DNA of 64,000 nucleotides, taken from positions 3,472,001 through 3,536,000 of the forward strand of contig JANFOG010000001.1 of assembly GCA_024336345.1 (NCBI GenBank), given 5' to 3'. Numbering within the stretch: position 1 is the stretch's first letter; the number at the start of each line of letters is the position of its first letter. The position numbers were made by a program, and so were the translations under genes. Below are positions 10,773-22,400 of this stretch, piece after piece. Source of the DNA: Mariannaea sp. PMI_226. Lineage: Eukaryota > Ascomycota > Sordariomycetes > Hypocreales > Nectriaceae. Below the pieces are notes generated by a model that saw only the letters and a list, made by a program, of their open reading frames with translations, made no database searches and was not told the origin of the DNA.

Positions 10773-12428
10773 GGGTCTTCACCCGCACCAGCTTGCCAGC
10801 GCTCACGGTCATCACCTGATGCCCTCGGCCGCCAGCGCAGGCCTCTTCCATCAGGCTAGCGGTCGGAACAAGCGGACGCTTGATGCTTCGGATCGCGATT
10901 TCGACCCGATAAAGCACAAAAAGACACGCATCACGGTCGAGATTCTTGCCAAGGGTTCGCACAGCCTCGGCGATACTGTAAGGCTCTCGCCTCTCAACGC
11001 TGCTCGGCCGCGACCCGCCGTAGCGACAGTGAAGCCACCCTCTCCGACCGCGGCGTCAGCAACGACAGACCAAGCGACACCTGCGGCGAGAGGCGACCAA
11101 AACCTGACAAAACACCAAGCAAAGGTTATCAACGGTATCAAACACGAACTGGACCGATTACAGCCACAACCCAGCGACACCCGCGACCAGGGACGCAAGC
11201 TCCGCTCCCAAGAAGCCACAAGGTTCAGGAGTGAACTCTCCGCCTACTTTCCTGAGTATGACGAAGTGATCGGGAATGAGCCCAGAGAACAGCGTACGTT
11301 TACCCCAAAAAAATCCCATCGCCTCCCCGATTATTATCTTCCCCTATCTGCGGTCTGTTTTAACAAATTCTAGACTTACTGAACGTCGATACGCCGATTG
11401 TGATCATTGACTCCAATGCCCGACGCGCTATCGGAAATTCGCAACGCGCGACACAACGACCCCGCTATACTGACCGTACCACTCAACACCCGGTGCGAGG
11501 ATATGGCGATGCCCTGTTTAGTGAACTATTCGACGCGCAGCGTATTGACTTCAGCTTCCTAGAGGCACAGTTCAAGAATAAAGCTCTTGAAGACCCCTTG
11601 CCAGATGCTTTCTTCCGCCCGATACACAAGCGGGCAGAGAGGCTTGAGCGATCGATACGCAATACCGAGAAGGGACGGGCCCAGCATGAAAAGGATCAGA
11701 TCATCCGACTCCTGGAAGGGCTTCAGGGCCACGACTGGCTAAGAGTAATGGGTGTTAGCGGTATCACGGAGACGAAAAAGAAAGCATTCGAACCTGCTCG
11801 GGACCATTTTATCAAGGGTTGCCAGGCAATTCTGGACAAGTTCCGCAATTGGATTTTGGAAGAGAAGCGGCGCAAACAAGAGAAAGAGAAAGCGCTTGCT
11901 GAGCGTGCTGAGGAAGAAGGAGAGGGACCGGTGCAGTCTGATGAGGAAATGCCTGAGGATGAAACTGGGCGTGAAGATAGCATCGACTCTGCAACCCCGG
12001 CTAAGCAGCTTCGTGAAGAAGCTCTGGCTAGATCCAAGGGATCTGGAAAAACCTCAAAAAGACAGCGCTCAACACCTCAGCCACCAGCTAAACCACCGGC
12101 ATCTAAAGCAGCAGCTCCCAAGCCTGCAGATTCCAAGACGCCGCTACCGAAGGTAGCACCGCTGAAACCAACCGCACCTAAACTTCCCCATCCCCCGAAG
12201 CCCCCAGAGCCGCCAAAGGAGTTCAAATCCTTTTTTTCTAAGCGGTATGAGAGAGATGGCGCGTTGAAGCGCCACAGGAGGGCAGGAAGAAAGGTGATGG
12301 CCTGGGGACATGTGATCCCTGAGATACCCCAACTTGATTTTTCGTTACCAGAGGAGTACCGAGACTCAGAGATGATGAAGGCTCGCGAGAGAAGGAAACG
12401 TCGAGATAGGCGAGGCAGCAAGCACTGA
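10738..12428 (+). CDS. SAS4-domain chromatin protein
   Basis: Two exons, 10738-11293 and 11374-12428, split by an 80-nt intron, give about 536 residues. The N-terminal part is basic and low-complexity. The junction reads QHLLNVDTPIVIIDS. The recognisable core is at about residues 285-355: EKDQIIRLLEGLQGHDWLRV, then MGVSGITETKKKAFEPAR and FIKGCQAILDKFRNW. This fits the 'something about silencing protein 4' domain. Yeast Sas4 is a subunit of the SAS histone H4-K16 acetyltransferase with Sas2 and Sas5. An acidic stretch, a Pro/Lys/Ala-rich linker and a basic tail (RERRKRRDRR) follow. The assignment comes from remembered family pattern; a coiled-coil nuclear protein of other function is the alternative. 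TAF2 follows on the same strand. Confidence 0.72.
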
Positions 12429-13414
12429 TACCACATTAGTATGCATGGAAGCCAATACTGATGATCTAAAGGGACAGGAGATAAAAGGTTATGGGTCTAA
12501 GATGGCGTTATGGGGGATGGTTGGGGGGACGGAAGATGGACATTTGCGCGATCGGGGTTTTTGTATCATCCAGGTAGTACTATGTCCTGTTAAATGTATA
12601 CACATGTGTCATTTACTTCTTACCGCGAAGGATATCCTCGCTCTTCATGATGTGGCCTGGAGTGAGTGAAGTTGAGGTGACAGATAGCATCGGCTTTTGG
12701 CCTATCCACAAGAGCTTCGATACGGCTATGGTTCTGACGAATGCGCTAACGTTCATAAATAATAGTTCGCCTTTCAATCATAATGTTTGTAGTGCTGAGT
12801 CGTTTAGTGTTACGATAGCAATTGCGGCCAGGACATGTTGAGGCACCAAGAGCCGCTAAAAGTAGGTAACAGCTCCAAATTATTATGGCACAAGACGGTC
12901 TTATGAGGCATGAGGCGGAAATGGCGAGGCGGAGGCAATGGAGTGGATGCAGAAGCACACCGTGGCCCGTGCGCAACAGCTCTCGCAAACGCGACTTCAG
13001 CCGCGACGACCTGCGTAAACTGCGACGAAAGGTTCTCGGCGAAAAGAGGCACCGACATTTAAGATTCTTCGCATTACCGACACTCACGACCTCGAACGTG
13101 TTCGTTTCTGCCCTCGTCGTGCTGCACCCTGGTTTATACTTTCGTTTTGTGTTCTGTATTTATCTGTTCCTAGTTTTCTTACAGCTTGACCAGCCTTCCA
13201 GCCTCTTCCGCTCGAGATCACTGCGAACTGATCGCTAGCGAACAAAGAACGAAACATGACAGCACTCTCACTCGACATCTGACGTTTTGAAATAACCATC
13301 GCCATCGACGCAAAACCATTGCTTCCACCTAGAAATCCATGAAGCAGACCTGATCACAGATAACGGGGGCCACTTGAGCCTTCTTTTCGTCTCGATTCCC
13401 CCCGGAACACCGAT
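12429..13414. other. Intergenic, TAF2 promoter
   Basis: No gene supported. Short open frames on both strands lack known motifs. The last 300 bases are C/T-rich with several TTTCG/CTCGA patches, as in a 5' leader. Confidence 0.55.
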
Positions 13415-16400
13415 ATGTCTTTCGACGCTGCGCCCCAGGCCCCCGTGGAGCAAACTCATTCGCTCCTGGGTCTAGATGATACCCTTCCTCCGATTGAAGA
13501 CCAGCCAGTCCTAGAGTATTTCATCATCAAGCAGGAGGTGAATCTCGAGGTCAACTTTCGTGACAAGCGTATCGAAGGAACCACGGATGTCATTGTCGCG
13601 ACATTCAACGATAAGATCGAGGAGATTTCTCTTGACGCTGCCAACTGCGAAATCGATACCGACAATGTTTTTGTTACTGAATTGCGCGAGGTCAACGGCG
13701 AGATTGTCGAGGGCCAGAAGCGCAAGACGACTGCCACGTACTCTGACCCCTATGAGAAACTCTCACACCCTAAAGGCTGGGCTTGGAGAGCTGAACACCA
13801 CGACCTTCGCCGACTCCGCGCACGCTCTGTGTTTCACAGCCGAAAGTCTGATGTCCCCGCCGAGAATAGAGAATTCGAGGGTTGTACGCCAGTCTTTGGT
13901 TCGCTGAAGATAAATTTACGCGGAAAGGCAGAGCAGGATCGTCCACGACTCATCATCAGGAAATCTATGGGATTTGATGGGGGTGAGAAGACCAACAAGC
14001 AATTCAAACTTACGATCCCTTTTGTCAACAATCACCCTCGTGATGGGGTGCACTTCGTTGGAGTCGACCCCCTAGATACTCGGTTTACACATATGTACAC
14101 TCGAAGCTCTATCAACCCTGGGACTGCGTCATGCATTTTCCCATGTGTTGACGACCACGGGTCTCGTTGCGACTGGAGAATATCCATCAAGTATCCCAGA
14201 ACACTAGGAGATGCTCTCCAGCAAGCCTTAGCCACACAGAGCAATGGAACAAGCGGCAACAAGATGCAAATTGATGGCCCAGAGAGGGTTAACAATCTTG
14301 CTGAAGAAGACAAACTTCGGGAAATGTCGGTAGTTTGCTCAGGCTTCCTTATGGAAGAGACTGTTGACCCGAAGGATGATCACAAAAAGATTATGACATT
14401 CGAGCCTGAGAAAAAGGTTTCAGTACAAAAAATTGGGTTCGCTGTCGGCCCATTCGAGCACATCGATCTTTCATCAGAGTTCCGAACAGAAGAGGACGAG
14501 GTGAAATTGGGCATGAATGCTCTCAAGGTTCATGCCTACTGCTTGCCACACCGACAGGACTGGGTCAGAAATACATCCGCTGCTCTTACAATGGCGGCGG
14601 ATTTCTTCACATACACGTTTGCTCGATATCCGTTTGGCAACTTTAAGGCTGTATTCTTGGACGATCTTGTAGAAGACACAGTCTCTCTCTACTCGATGGC
14701 TTTCATTAGCAACCGGCTACTTTTCCCAGAGGACGTGATGGATACCGAAATTGAAGTAACGAGAAAAATTGTCTACACGCTTGCGAGCCAGTGGATCGGT
14801 ATCAACATGATACCGAACACCCGAAACGATCTCTGGCTTATCATTGGCATTGCACATTACATGACGGACCTTTTTATGAAGCGCCTTTGCGGGAACAACG
14901 AATACCGGTTCAGAATGAAGACGTTATCTGACAAGTTGGTCGAAGTTGATGTTGAGAGACCATGCCTTTATGATCTTGGGCCTATTCTTCATCTAGGTCA
15001 ATTCGAGATGGACTTTATGGCTCTCAAGGCACCACTTGTGTTTTTCATTCTTGACAAGAGACTCATCAAGGCTTCAGGTGGCCATGGCCTAACCCGAATT
15101 CTGCAGAAACTTCTGACAAAGGTGCAAATCGAAAGTTCAGACAAGTCAACTATTCTGGAAACAGAAAAGTTCAGGATTACATGCGAGAAAGGCGCCAGGT
15201 ATCGGCTGGAGAGTTTCTGGGCTCAGTGGGTGCATGGCTCTGGCTGTCCTCGCTTTGACGTGAAAGCCAAGTTCAATAAGAAAAGGCTGTGTGTTGAGTT
15301 GACCTTGAAGCAAATTCAGTACGAAGCTGTCAAGAGACCTGAGCTAGAAAAATCTGACTTCCTGAGAGTCATTAAGGAACGCCGCTCCGGGGTTAAGCTC
15401 GGTGAAGTGCAGCCACTCTACACTGGTCCCATGACAGTTCGCATTCACGAAGCAGATGGGACCCCATATGAGCATATTCTTGAGATTCGAGAAGATGCCA
15501 CTCGATCTACCAAGTTCGAGATTCCATACAACACTAAGTATAAGCGGCTAAAACGTACCCGTCGCATGAAGGAAAAGCAGAACGTTGGGGCCAGTATGGA
15601 CGCAGAAAACCTCGACGATACTCTTTTATACTGCCTGGGTGATGTTCTTCAGACTCCAGATGAGCAGCGAGACTGGGAACTGATTGACTGGGATCCTGAC
15701 ACAGAAAGAAAGATGGACCAAGAATCTTACGAATGGATACGCGTAGACGCCGACTTTGAGTGGGCGTGCGATATGAGACGGACGCTTGAGCCGTACATGT
15801 ACGTCTCACAGCTACAGCAAGATAGAGATGTCGTTGCCCAACAGGATGCAATGTTATATCTGGCCCATGGCCCTCTTCACCCCATTGCCTCTGGGTTCCT
15901 TGTGCGAACTCTCATCGACAGACGGTATTTCCACGGAATTCGAACTATGGCCGCGGCAGCGCTCCCACGACAAGCTAACATCAAGGACATCTCGATGCTT
16001 GGCTTACGCCAATTAATGAAGGCGTTCTCCGAGATGTTTTGCCATAAGGATTCCAATCAGCCCAAACCGAATGAGTTTTCTGACAAAAAGCAATACAATG
16101 TTCGGTGCGCCATCATCAATGCTATCGCACAGGTCAGAGATGCGAATACCTACAAATGCCCACTGGAGGCGCGACAATTTATCCTTGACCAGTTGCTTTT
16201 CAACAACAATGAGGACAACCCATATTCAGACCACTTTTACATCGCACTTCTTGTCGAGGCCCTGGCAACCTCTCTGATACCCTCAAAGCAAGATGAATGG
16301 TATGCCCGACAAAATAAGGTGCCAAATGAAGAAGAGAAACAGTTTCTTGAAAAGGCTATGGAGCAAATTGAGAGAGTTTTGAGGCGTGACGAATGGACCA

Positions 16401-17922
16401 ATTCTTACCAGAATATCTGGACGATTGCTGGGCTTGAAGCCAAGCGTCGGTTGATGAAGGCAGACGTTATCCCCAAAAGTTATTTGGACTTTGGACAGTA
16501 TCTCCTTGACGGAACTCGAGATCTCATTCGCATTAAGGCCTTTGAATCCTTGATCGACCTTGGTGCGATGATGGATCCCACGGTATTCACCTTTTTGATT
16601 TACTCTCTCACAACTGACCCATCGCCTTTTGTTCGAAGTAAGCTTATTGACGCCGCCGCTTCTGGACTTGCAGCTATCGCCTTCGGCGAGCATACGAAGG
16701 TTACTAAGAGCGAGCCTTTACATGACGAAGGAGACCCGATTCTGCTTGTCCAAGACAGTGCCGAGGAGATCAATGCACGAAAGGAGAAGTTTGCCAGAAA
16801 GGAGAATTTGGATGCAGCTCTCAAAGCTCTCCTGAGGGAGATGGATGAGACTTATGGCGCGGATGAACGACACTACAGCACAGCAATGCGTAAGGCCTTG
16901 GATCATCCTGGCCTGGGGCGGGCCGAGCTGGAGAGCATGCTCGATCTTGCAGCGATGATGTTTGAGGAAGCGAATGACTGGGTCGTTACACTGAACCTGC
17001 CCAAGGCTTGGAAAGTTGAGCGACCGGCCCAACAACTTGCAAACCGGGTAAGATATTCGAATCAACTACGACTCAGACCTTGCAGACTAACCAAATGCAG
17101 TTGACTATTGCATTCAAGTCGTATTACAAGACGAAGCCAAAGCAACCCATCGTCCAACAAGCAACAACTGCAGTAGTGGCACCAACACCCGCTCCTGCTC
17201 CGGCCATTGAGCCCAAGCGACCGGTTCCTCTAGCCAGAACGTCGTCTATTAAGATTAACACTCATAAGTCGTCGACGCCTCAAAGACCTACCCCTCAACC
17301 TCACGTTGAAAAGGATACCATCGTAGCATCTCCAGTGGTCTCTCGGCAGCCAAGTACTTCCTCATCATCGACGCCGAAGCCTTCTAAACCAGACCTGGCT
17401 TCCATTCCTTCGGCCAAACGGCCTCGGCCAGATAAGGAGGAGCGCCATCAATCACCGGCTCCTAAGAGACCAAAAGTGGAGAAGCATTCGCTTCCTGACG
17501 GAGGCTCTGAGAGAAAGAAACGTCGCATGGTTACCCTCAAGACGAGAAATTTAAAACGTCTTGCTCTTATTTTGGGCCAACCTCTACCCAAACCCGTGCC
17601 AAATGGAAGGACATCTTTGCCCTCGGGCCCGTCCAGAGATTTATCTTCTGTCAAGGATTCCATCACAGCGAAGCCTGCTCGAAAGCCATTGCCGTCAGGC
17701 GAGCATCCAGTGAGAAAACCTTTGCCAGGTGGCCCATCATCGTCACCGCATTCGCAGAAGCCAGTTCATAAAGTTTCCTCGAGCACACATTCCCTTTCTA
17801 CGCCTAAACCGAAGGCATCAAGCCCCATGGCCACCTCAGTGGCGTCCACACCAGCTAATCCCGCGCCCGCGCGACCCAAAATCAAAATTATACGTAAACC
17901 TCAGCCGCCTCCTGCTACGTAG
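13415..17922 (+). CDS. TAF2: TFIID subunit TAF2 (M1-peptidase-like)
   Basis: Exons 13415-17047 and 17101-17922 with a 53-nt intron give about 1484 residues, a usual length for filamentous fungi. The N-terminal half is the M1 aminopeptidase-like fold: beta domain from EYFIIKQEVNLEVNFRDKRI, then the catalytic-like region with FGNFKAVFLDD and LASQWIGINMIP. Where active M1 enzymes have the zinc site HExxH before QW, this protein has YTLAS, so the zinc ligands are lost and it is structural, as known for TAF2. HEAT-like repeats follow (about 800-1170). The C-terminal 280 residues, mostly from exon 2, are Pro/Ser/Lys-rich and disordered with basic patches such as RKKRR. TAF2 binds initiator DNA within TFIID for RNA polymerase II transcription. 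Confidence 0.95.
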
Positions 17923-19451
17923 GAGGATTTGACGGAGTGGAAGGGGCTTGCGCATGCGCAGATTCACGCGGAGCTCTGGCGAAAATAATAAATGATTGGA
18001 CGTCAGGGTGACCCTGATGGCGATGACCGCAAAATAAAGACACAACAGGGAAAGATGGGGAGAAGGCAGTTGATACTGGGGATCTTTCTTTCTTGGTATA
18101 TGGTGTTATGGTATGCATTGTATTTCAGCGTTAGGAGTGAGGGAGAAGGAGTTAGTTTAGATATCCTATCAAGTAACGCATCATTATTTACTTGGGATTT
18201 CTATTTTGGTCAATTTGATGATGAGCAGCGGGCGCTGTGTGAGTCGCCGCTTGATCATATTTTCCTTTGATAAGACATTCCAATGCCGCTTGGGATCCGG
18301 TGTATGTAAGTACTGTGTAAATGTCGGGTTTCATTTCAGAGAATATTTCCTATTTTTATTTCTTCATTACTTATTGGTCTGCAAATCTCGTCCATACTGT
18401 TGAGCCTGGTGGTGCTGGATACTATATCTTCCAATTACTTTTTTCAAGGCATGCATTTCACGTCCAGGGCGGCATCTATATCCCTGGTATTAGAACCTAG
18501 CCACCAAGCCGGGGCAGATGTAGGCTAAATGCACACTCATACAATGGAGCAACCAGGACCTATCCTATTAGACTCAGCTGATTTCGAACATGTCTGCCAG
18601 TCTCCACTTGGTCATGGGCGGCTGCATCCTTGTCAGAGCTGCCGAAGCGAAAACCAGGAGTAACAAGCACAGCAGAAACTTCGTGCGCGGTATCACGCAG
18701 GCTGTTTGTGCAGTACGTACTTGAAATGAATATCGAAAACCTGGAAGGGATGCAGTGGCAATTGATATCTAGCTACTCTGTTCGGAACACTCCTTTGTTC
18801 TTGGAGCAATCTCCTTTGTTGAGCCGACGTCGGCCTTTGGACTGAGGCTGATTAGTGCCGCCAGTTGCCGGTCCAAAAACGGGAACAAAGCACTTATCGA
18901 TAAGACGACTGATGATCGTTGATGACCTGCTCACCCACACCCCGAGATAAGCCCGCCGAGGGACATCCTTATCAGCACGTGACGCGGTCTCTTCCGCAGA
19001 GCGCTCCCAGCCGGTGCGATCCTCGCCCAGATCTCTCGTCACCCAAGCCGGAGAAGCTCTTTCGCAACTTTGCACGAAGGGTTGGAATCACAACAACCGA
19101 CCCCATCGCCGCACTTTTCGAAACTTTGAACCTTCACCTTGAAGCTACTATTCTTATTCAAAGAGAAAATACTCGTCTCCATGTAGAGGTATTCTGGCGC
19201 TGGCCTTATCCATCCCGGTGTAAGTCCTTTTTTTTTTTACCCTTTGCGTCGCGACAACGCTCAGCTTTCTCCTGAGCTGCGACCTCGCCTTTTCTTTGAC
19301 CTTCTGCTTCCACCATCCCATCCCGAGCACTTTTTTTCCCTCGTGGAATAGCTCCTGGCCAACATTTACTGCGCGTCTATCTGAAAACACTGTATCCTGC
19401 CCCGAATTTCCTTAAATGAGTTGCTGACAAGCTACCCCCCTCAAGATCAGC
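17923..19451. other. Intergenic, SIN3 promoter and leader
   Basis: No gene seen. It contains an E-box CACGTG at 18976-18981 followed by ACG, T-rich tracts at about 19230 and 19330, and a C/T-rich leader running into the SIN3 ATG. Confidence 0.55.
18976..18981. promoter_or_regulatory. CACGTG E-box upstream of SIN3
   Basis: A palindromic CACGTG with a following AC, 470 bases before the SIN3 ATG. Such sites are bound by bHLH factors (Cbf1 type) in ascomycetes. Function here is inferred only. Confidence 0.3.
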
Positions 19452-22400
19452 ATGAACAGCCAGAATCTCCATGGTGGCAGCGGAGCAGCGGGATACGACC
19501 GAGATCGTGAAATGGACGAACGTCATCGAGCAATCCAACAACAAGAAGAGATGGCCCGACGAGACCAAGAACGAGAACGAGAGCAGCGCGAGCGCGAGCG
19601 CGAGCGAGACCGGGATTCGGGCGACCGGTACCAAACCACTCCTCATCACAGTAGTGCCGGCTCCATCCCTATCCACCAGCCAGTAGCTTCACGCATCACC
19701 GGCGCAATCCATAGCCCCGGTGGCCTGCTCGCGAATCATAGCGGAAACGGTCCCCCGATCCCCATCGGCGCGCCCTCCGGTGGTCCGCTGGCCAATTTCC
19801 CCGGCCCTCAGAACGAACACGGCCATCATATCCAGCATGGTGGCCATAACACAGTTAACACTCAGCATCAAATGTTTGCGCCCATGCCTCACACAACTGC
19901 TCCTCCAACTTCTTCGCAAGTTGTGACGAGTGGTGCAGCTGTTGTGTTTGGCGGCCCGCTGCAGCCCCAGGAGGGACAGCGAGGAAGCCAACCAGGAGTG
20001 CCTTTCCCCCCTGCCGGCACGGCTGCTCATCAGCTACCTGGCGGCATTAGCCAGGGTCAGCAGCCTATTCTTAACGTGAGTAGCTTTCTTGTTTGATTCC
20101 GGTGCAGAAAACGGTCGAGTTATTCGTACCAACGAAGTTGCCAACGGTCGTAGTCACCTGGTTGCCAGCCAGAAGGTATATTGGATGAACTACGACCGGA
20201 AGCCCATGATGATTCACGCACTCGTCTATCCATTTTGCTTGACCGTCTTCAACCCGCCTTTCCCTTGCCCACAACTATTACAACCGAAACTCTTCAAATC
20301 GCAAGAAGCCTCTTGTCAACATCAGCTCAGTTCGCGTAAGACCGCGCAGTGTAGCTCCTGCTGTTCTTCCCCTCCGGACTGATTTATTTACCATGGAGCC
20401 CGAGTCGCTCTTGAATGCTCCGCTCGCCCTTGGGCACCTGATAGGAGTCTTCCAGGGCGGCGGAGAAGGCGTGATTCTTTCATGTGGCGGAGATTCTGCT
20501 ATGTGGTATAGTTACCACACATACGTAGTACCGCCACCCATTCCTCATGCAACCGATATAACATACATGACTATGGAGGCCATAATTAGCGCTAACCTCA
20601 GAGTATAGGATGCCCTTACATATCTTGACCAAGTCAAGGTTCAGTTTCATGACCAACCCGATGTCTATAACCGGTTTCTCGATATTATGAAGGACTTCAA
20701 GAGCCAAGCGTATGTGGATCAATACCTAGAGTGATGGTTCTGAGACTGATGTAATATAGTATCGACACACCCGGCGTTATTAACCGTGTCTCGGAGCTTT
20801 TCGCTGGCCATCCGAATCTGATTCAAGGATTCAATACTTTCTTGCCCCCTGGCTATCGTATCGAGTGTGGTGCTGGTAATGACCCTAACACCATTCGAGT
20901 CACAACCCCTATGGGGACCACTGTTCAGTCGATTACTGGTCGCGGCAACCAGCCTGAAGGTCACCCACCACCTGCTGGCAACCAGCCTATTTTCCCGGAG
21001 CGAGGTGGCCAGTGGCAGCAGAGGCCTCAACATAGCATTGAAAGCCCTGAGGCTGCGTATACTGCCCTTGTCCAAAACGGAGCCAGCCTCTTTGTACAGG
21101 CTGCCGCCCAGAACTCTGGTTTTGATGCTCCAGGCTCGCAGCAGCGAAACCGGGCCGCTGCACATAACAGTGCGGGTCCTGGTGATGCGGCAAACGCTCG
21201 CCACGCTTTGACTCCCACACCCCAGGGCGGCGCTGCCGTCAACGGCAATGTTGCAAATCAGGCAAACATGGAACGTCGGGGACCTGTAGAATTCAACCAT
21301 GCAATCAGCTATGTCAACAAGATCAAGGTAAATTTCCCAATTTACATTATAATCCGGGGCTTGGGCTAATTCGATAACACAGAACCGCTTCCAAGACAAA
21401 CCTGAGATCTACAAACAATTCTTGGAGATTCTTCAGACTTACCAAAGAGAGCAGAAACCCATCCAAGACGTGTATGCCCAAGTAACTACACTGTTCAATT
21501 CTGCTCCGGATCTTCTCGAAGATTTCAAGCAGTTCCTTCCAGAGTCTGCTGGTCAGGCTAAAGCGACTCCCGGTCGCGTTGAGGAGGGGACGCCCACAGG
21601 ACCCAGTCAAACTCCCCAGCCCGGTGCGAGAGATGGGCAAAAGATGCCCCCTCTAGGGAGCTTTGCGCCTCCTGCGAGTGCGAGCAAAGACAACAAGAAG
21701 CGCCCCCGTGCTGACAAGCAATCTACACCCACTGGACCTGTTTCGACTGAACCCCCAGCTGCTACTAGAATTCCAGCTCCTAGCGTGAATGGAAACAAGA
21801 GACCAAAACTCAACCACGCAGTTCGTCCTACTGGCGAAACCTCTGCCGTTGAACCTACTCTTACTCCTGTTTTGCCTGAACCTTGCCCGCCACGATCATC
21901 ATCGACTTCAAATCAAGACGAAATTGCCTTCTTCGAGCGCGTCAAGAAGTTCCTTGGGAATCGATCATCGATGAACGAATTCTTGAAACTGTGCAACCTG
22001 TTCAGCCAGAACATCATTGACAGGAACACCCTATTCCACAAGGGTGCCCAGTTCATTGGGTCCAATCCTGATCTGATGAACTTCTGGAAGAACTTCGTGG
22101 GCGTTGAAACCCAAGATGTAGTGATTGAGAATCGCCCAGCTCCCCCCACTGATAAGGTTTCGTTGAGCAATTGCCGAGGCTACGGCCCAAGTTATCGACT
22201 TCTCCCTAAGAGAGTGAGTGCCCCTCTATTGTTTGTTTCAACACGTGTGCTAACAAGCCCATAGGAACGTCTCAAGCCCTGCAGTGGCCGTGACGAACTG
22301 TGCAACTCAGTTCTGAATGACGAATGGGCCTCACATCCTACCTGGGCATCTGAAGATTCCGGATTTGTTGCACATCGGAAGAATCAGTTTGAGGAAGGGC

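Noticed and set aside
20719..21399. 226-codon minus-strand frame
   Set aside because: It lies antisense to SIN3 exon 3, which carries recognisable PAH-flanking sequence; the antisense frame has no known motif.
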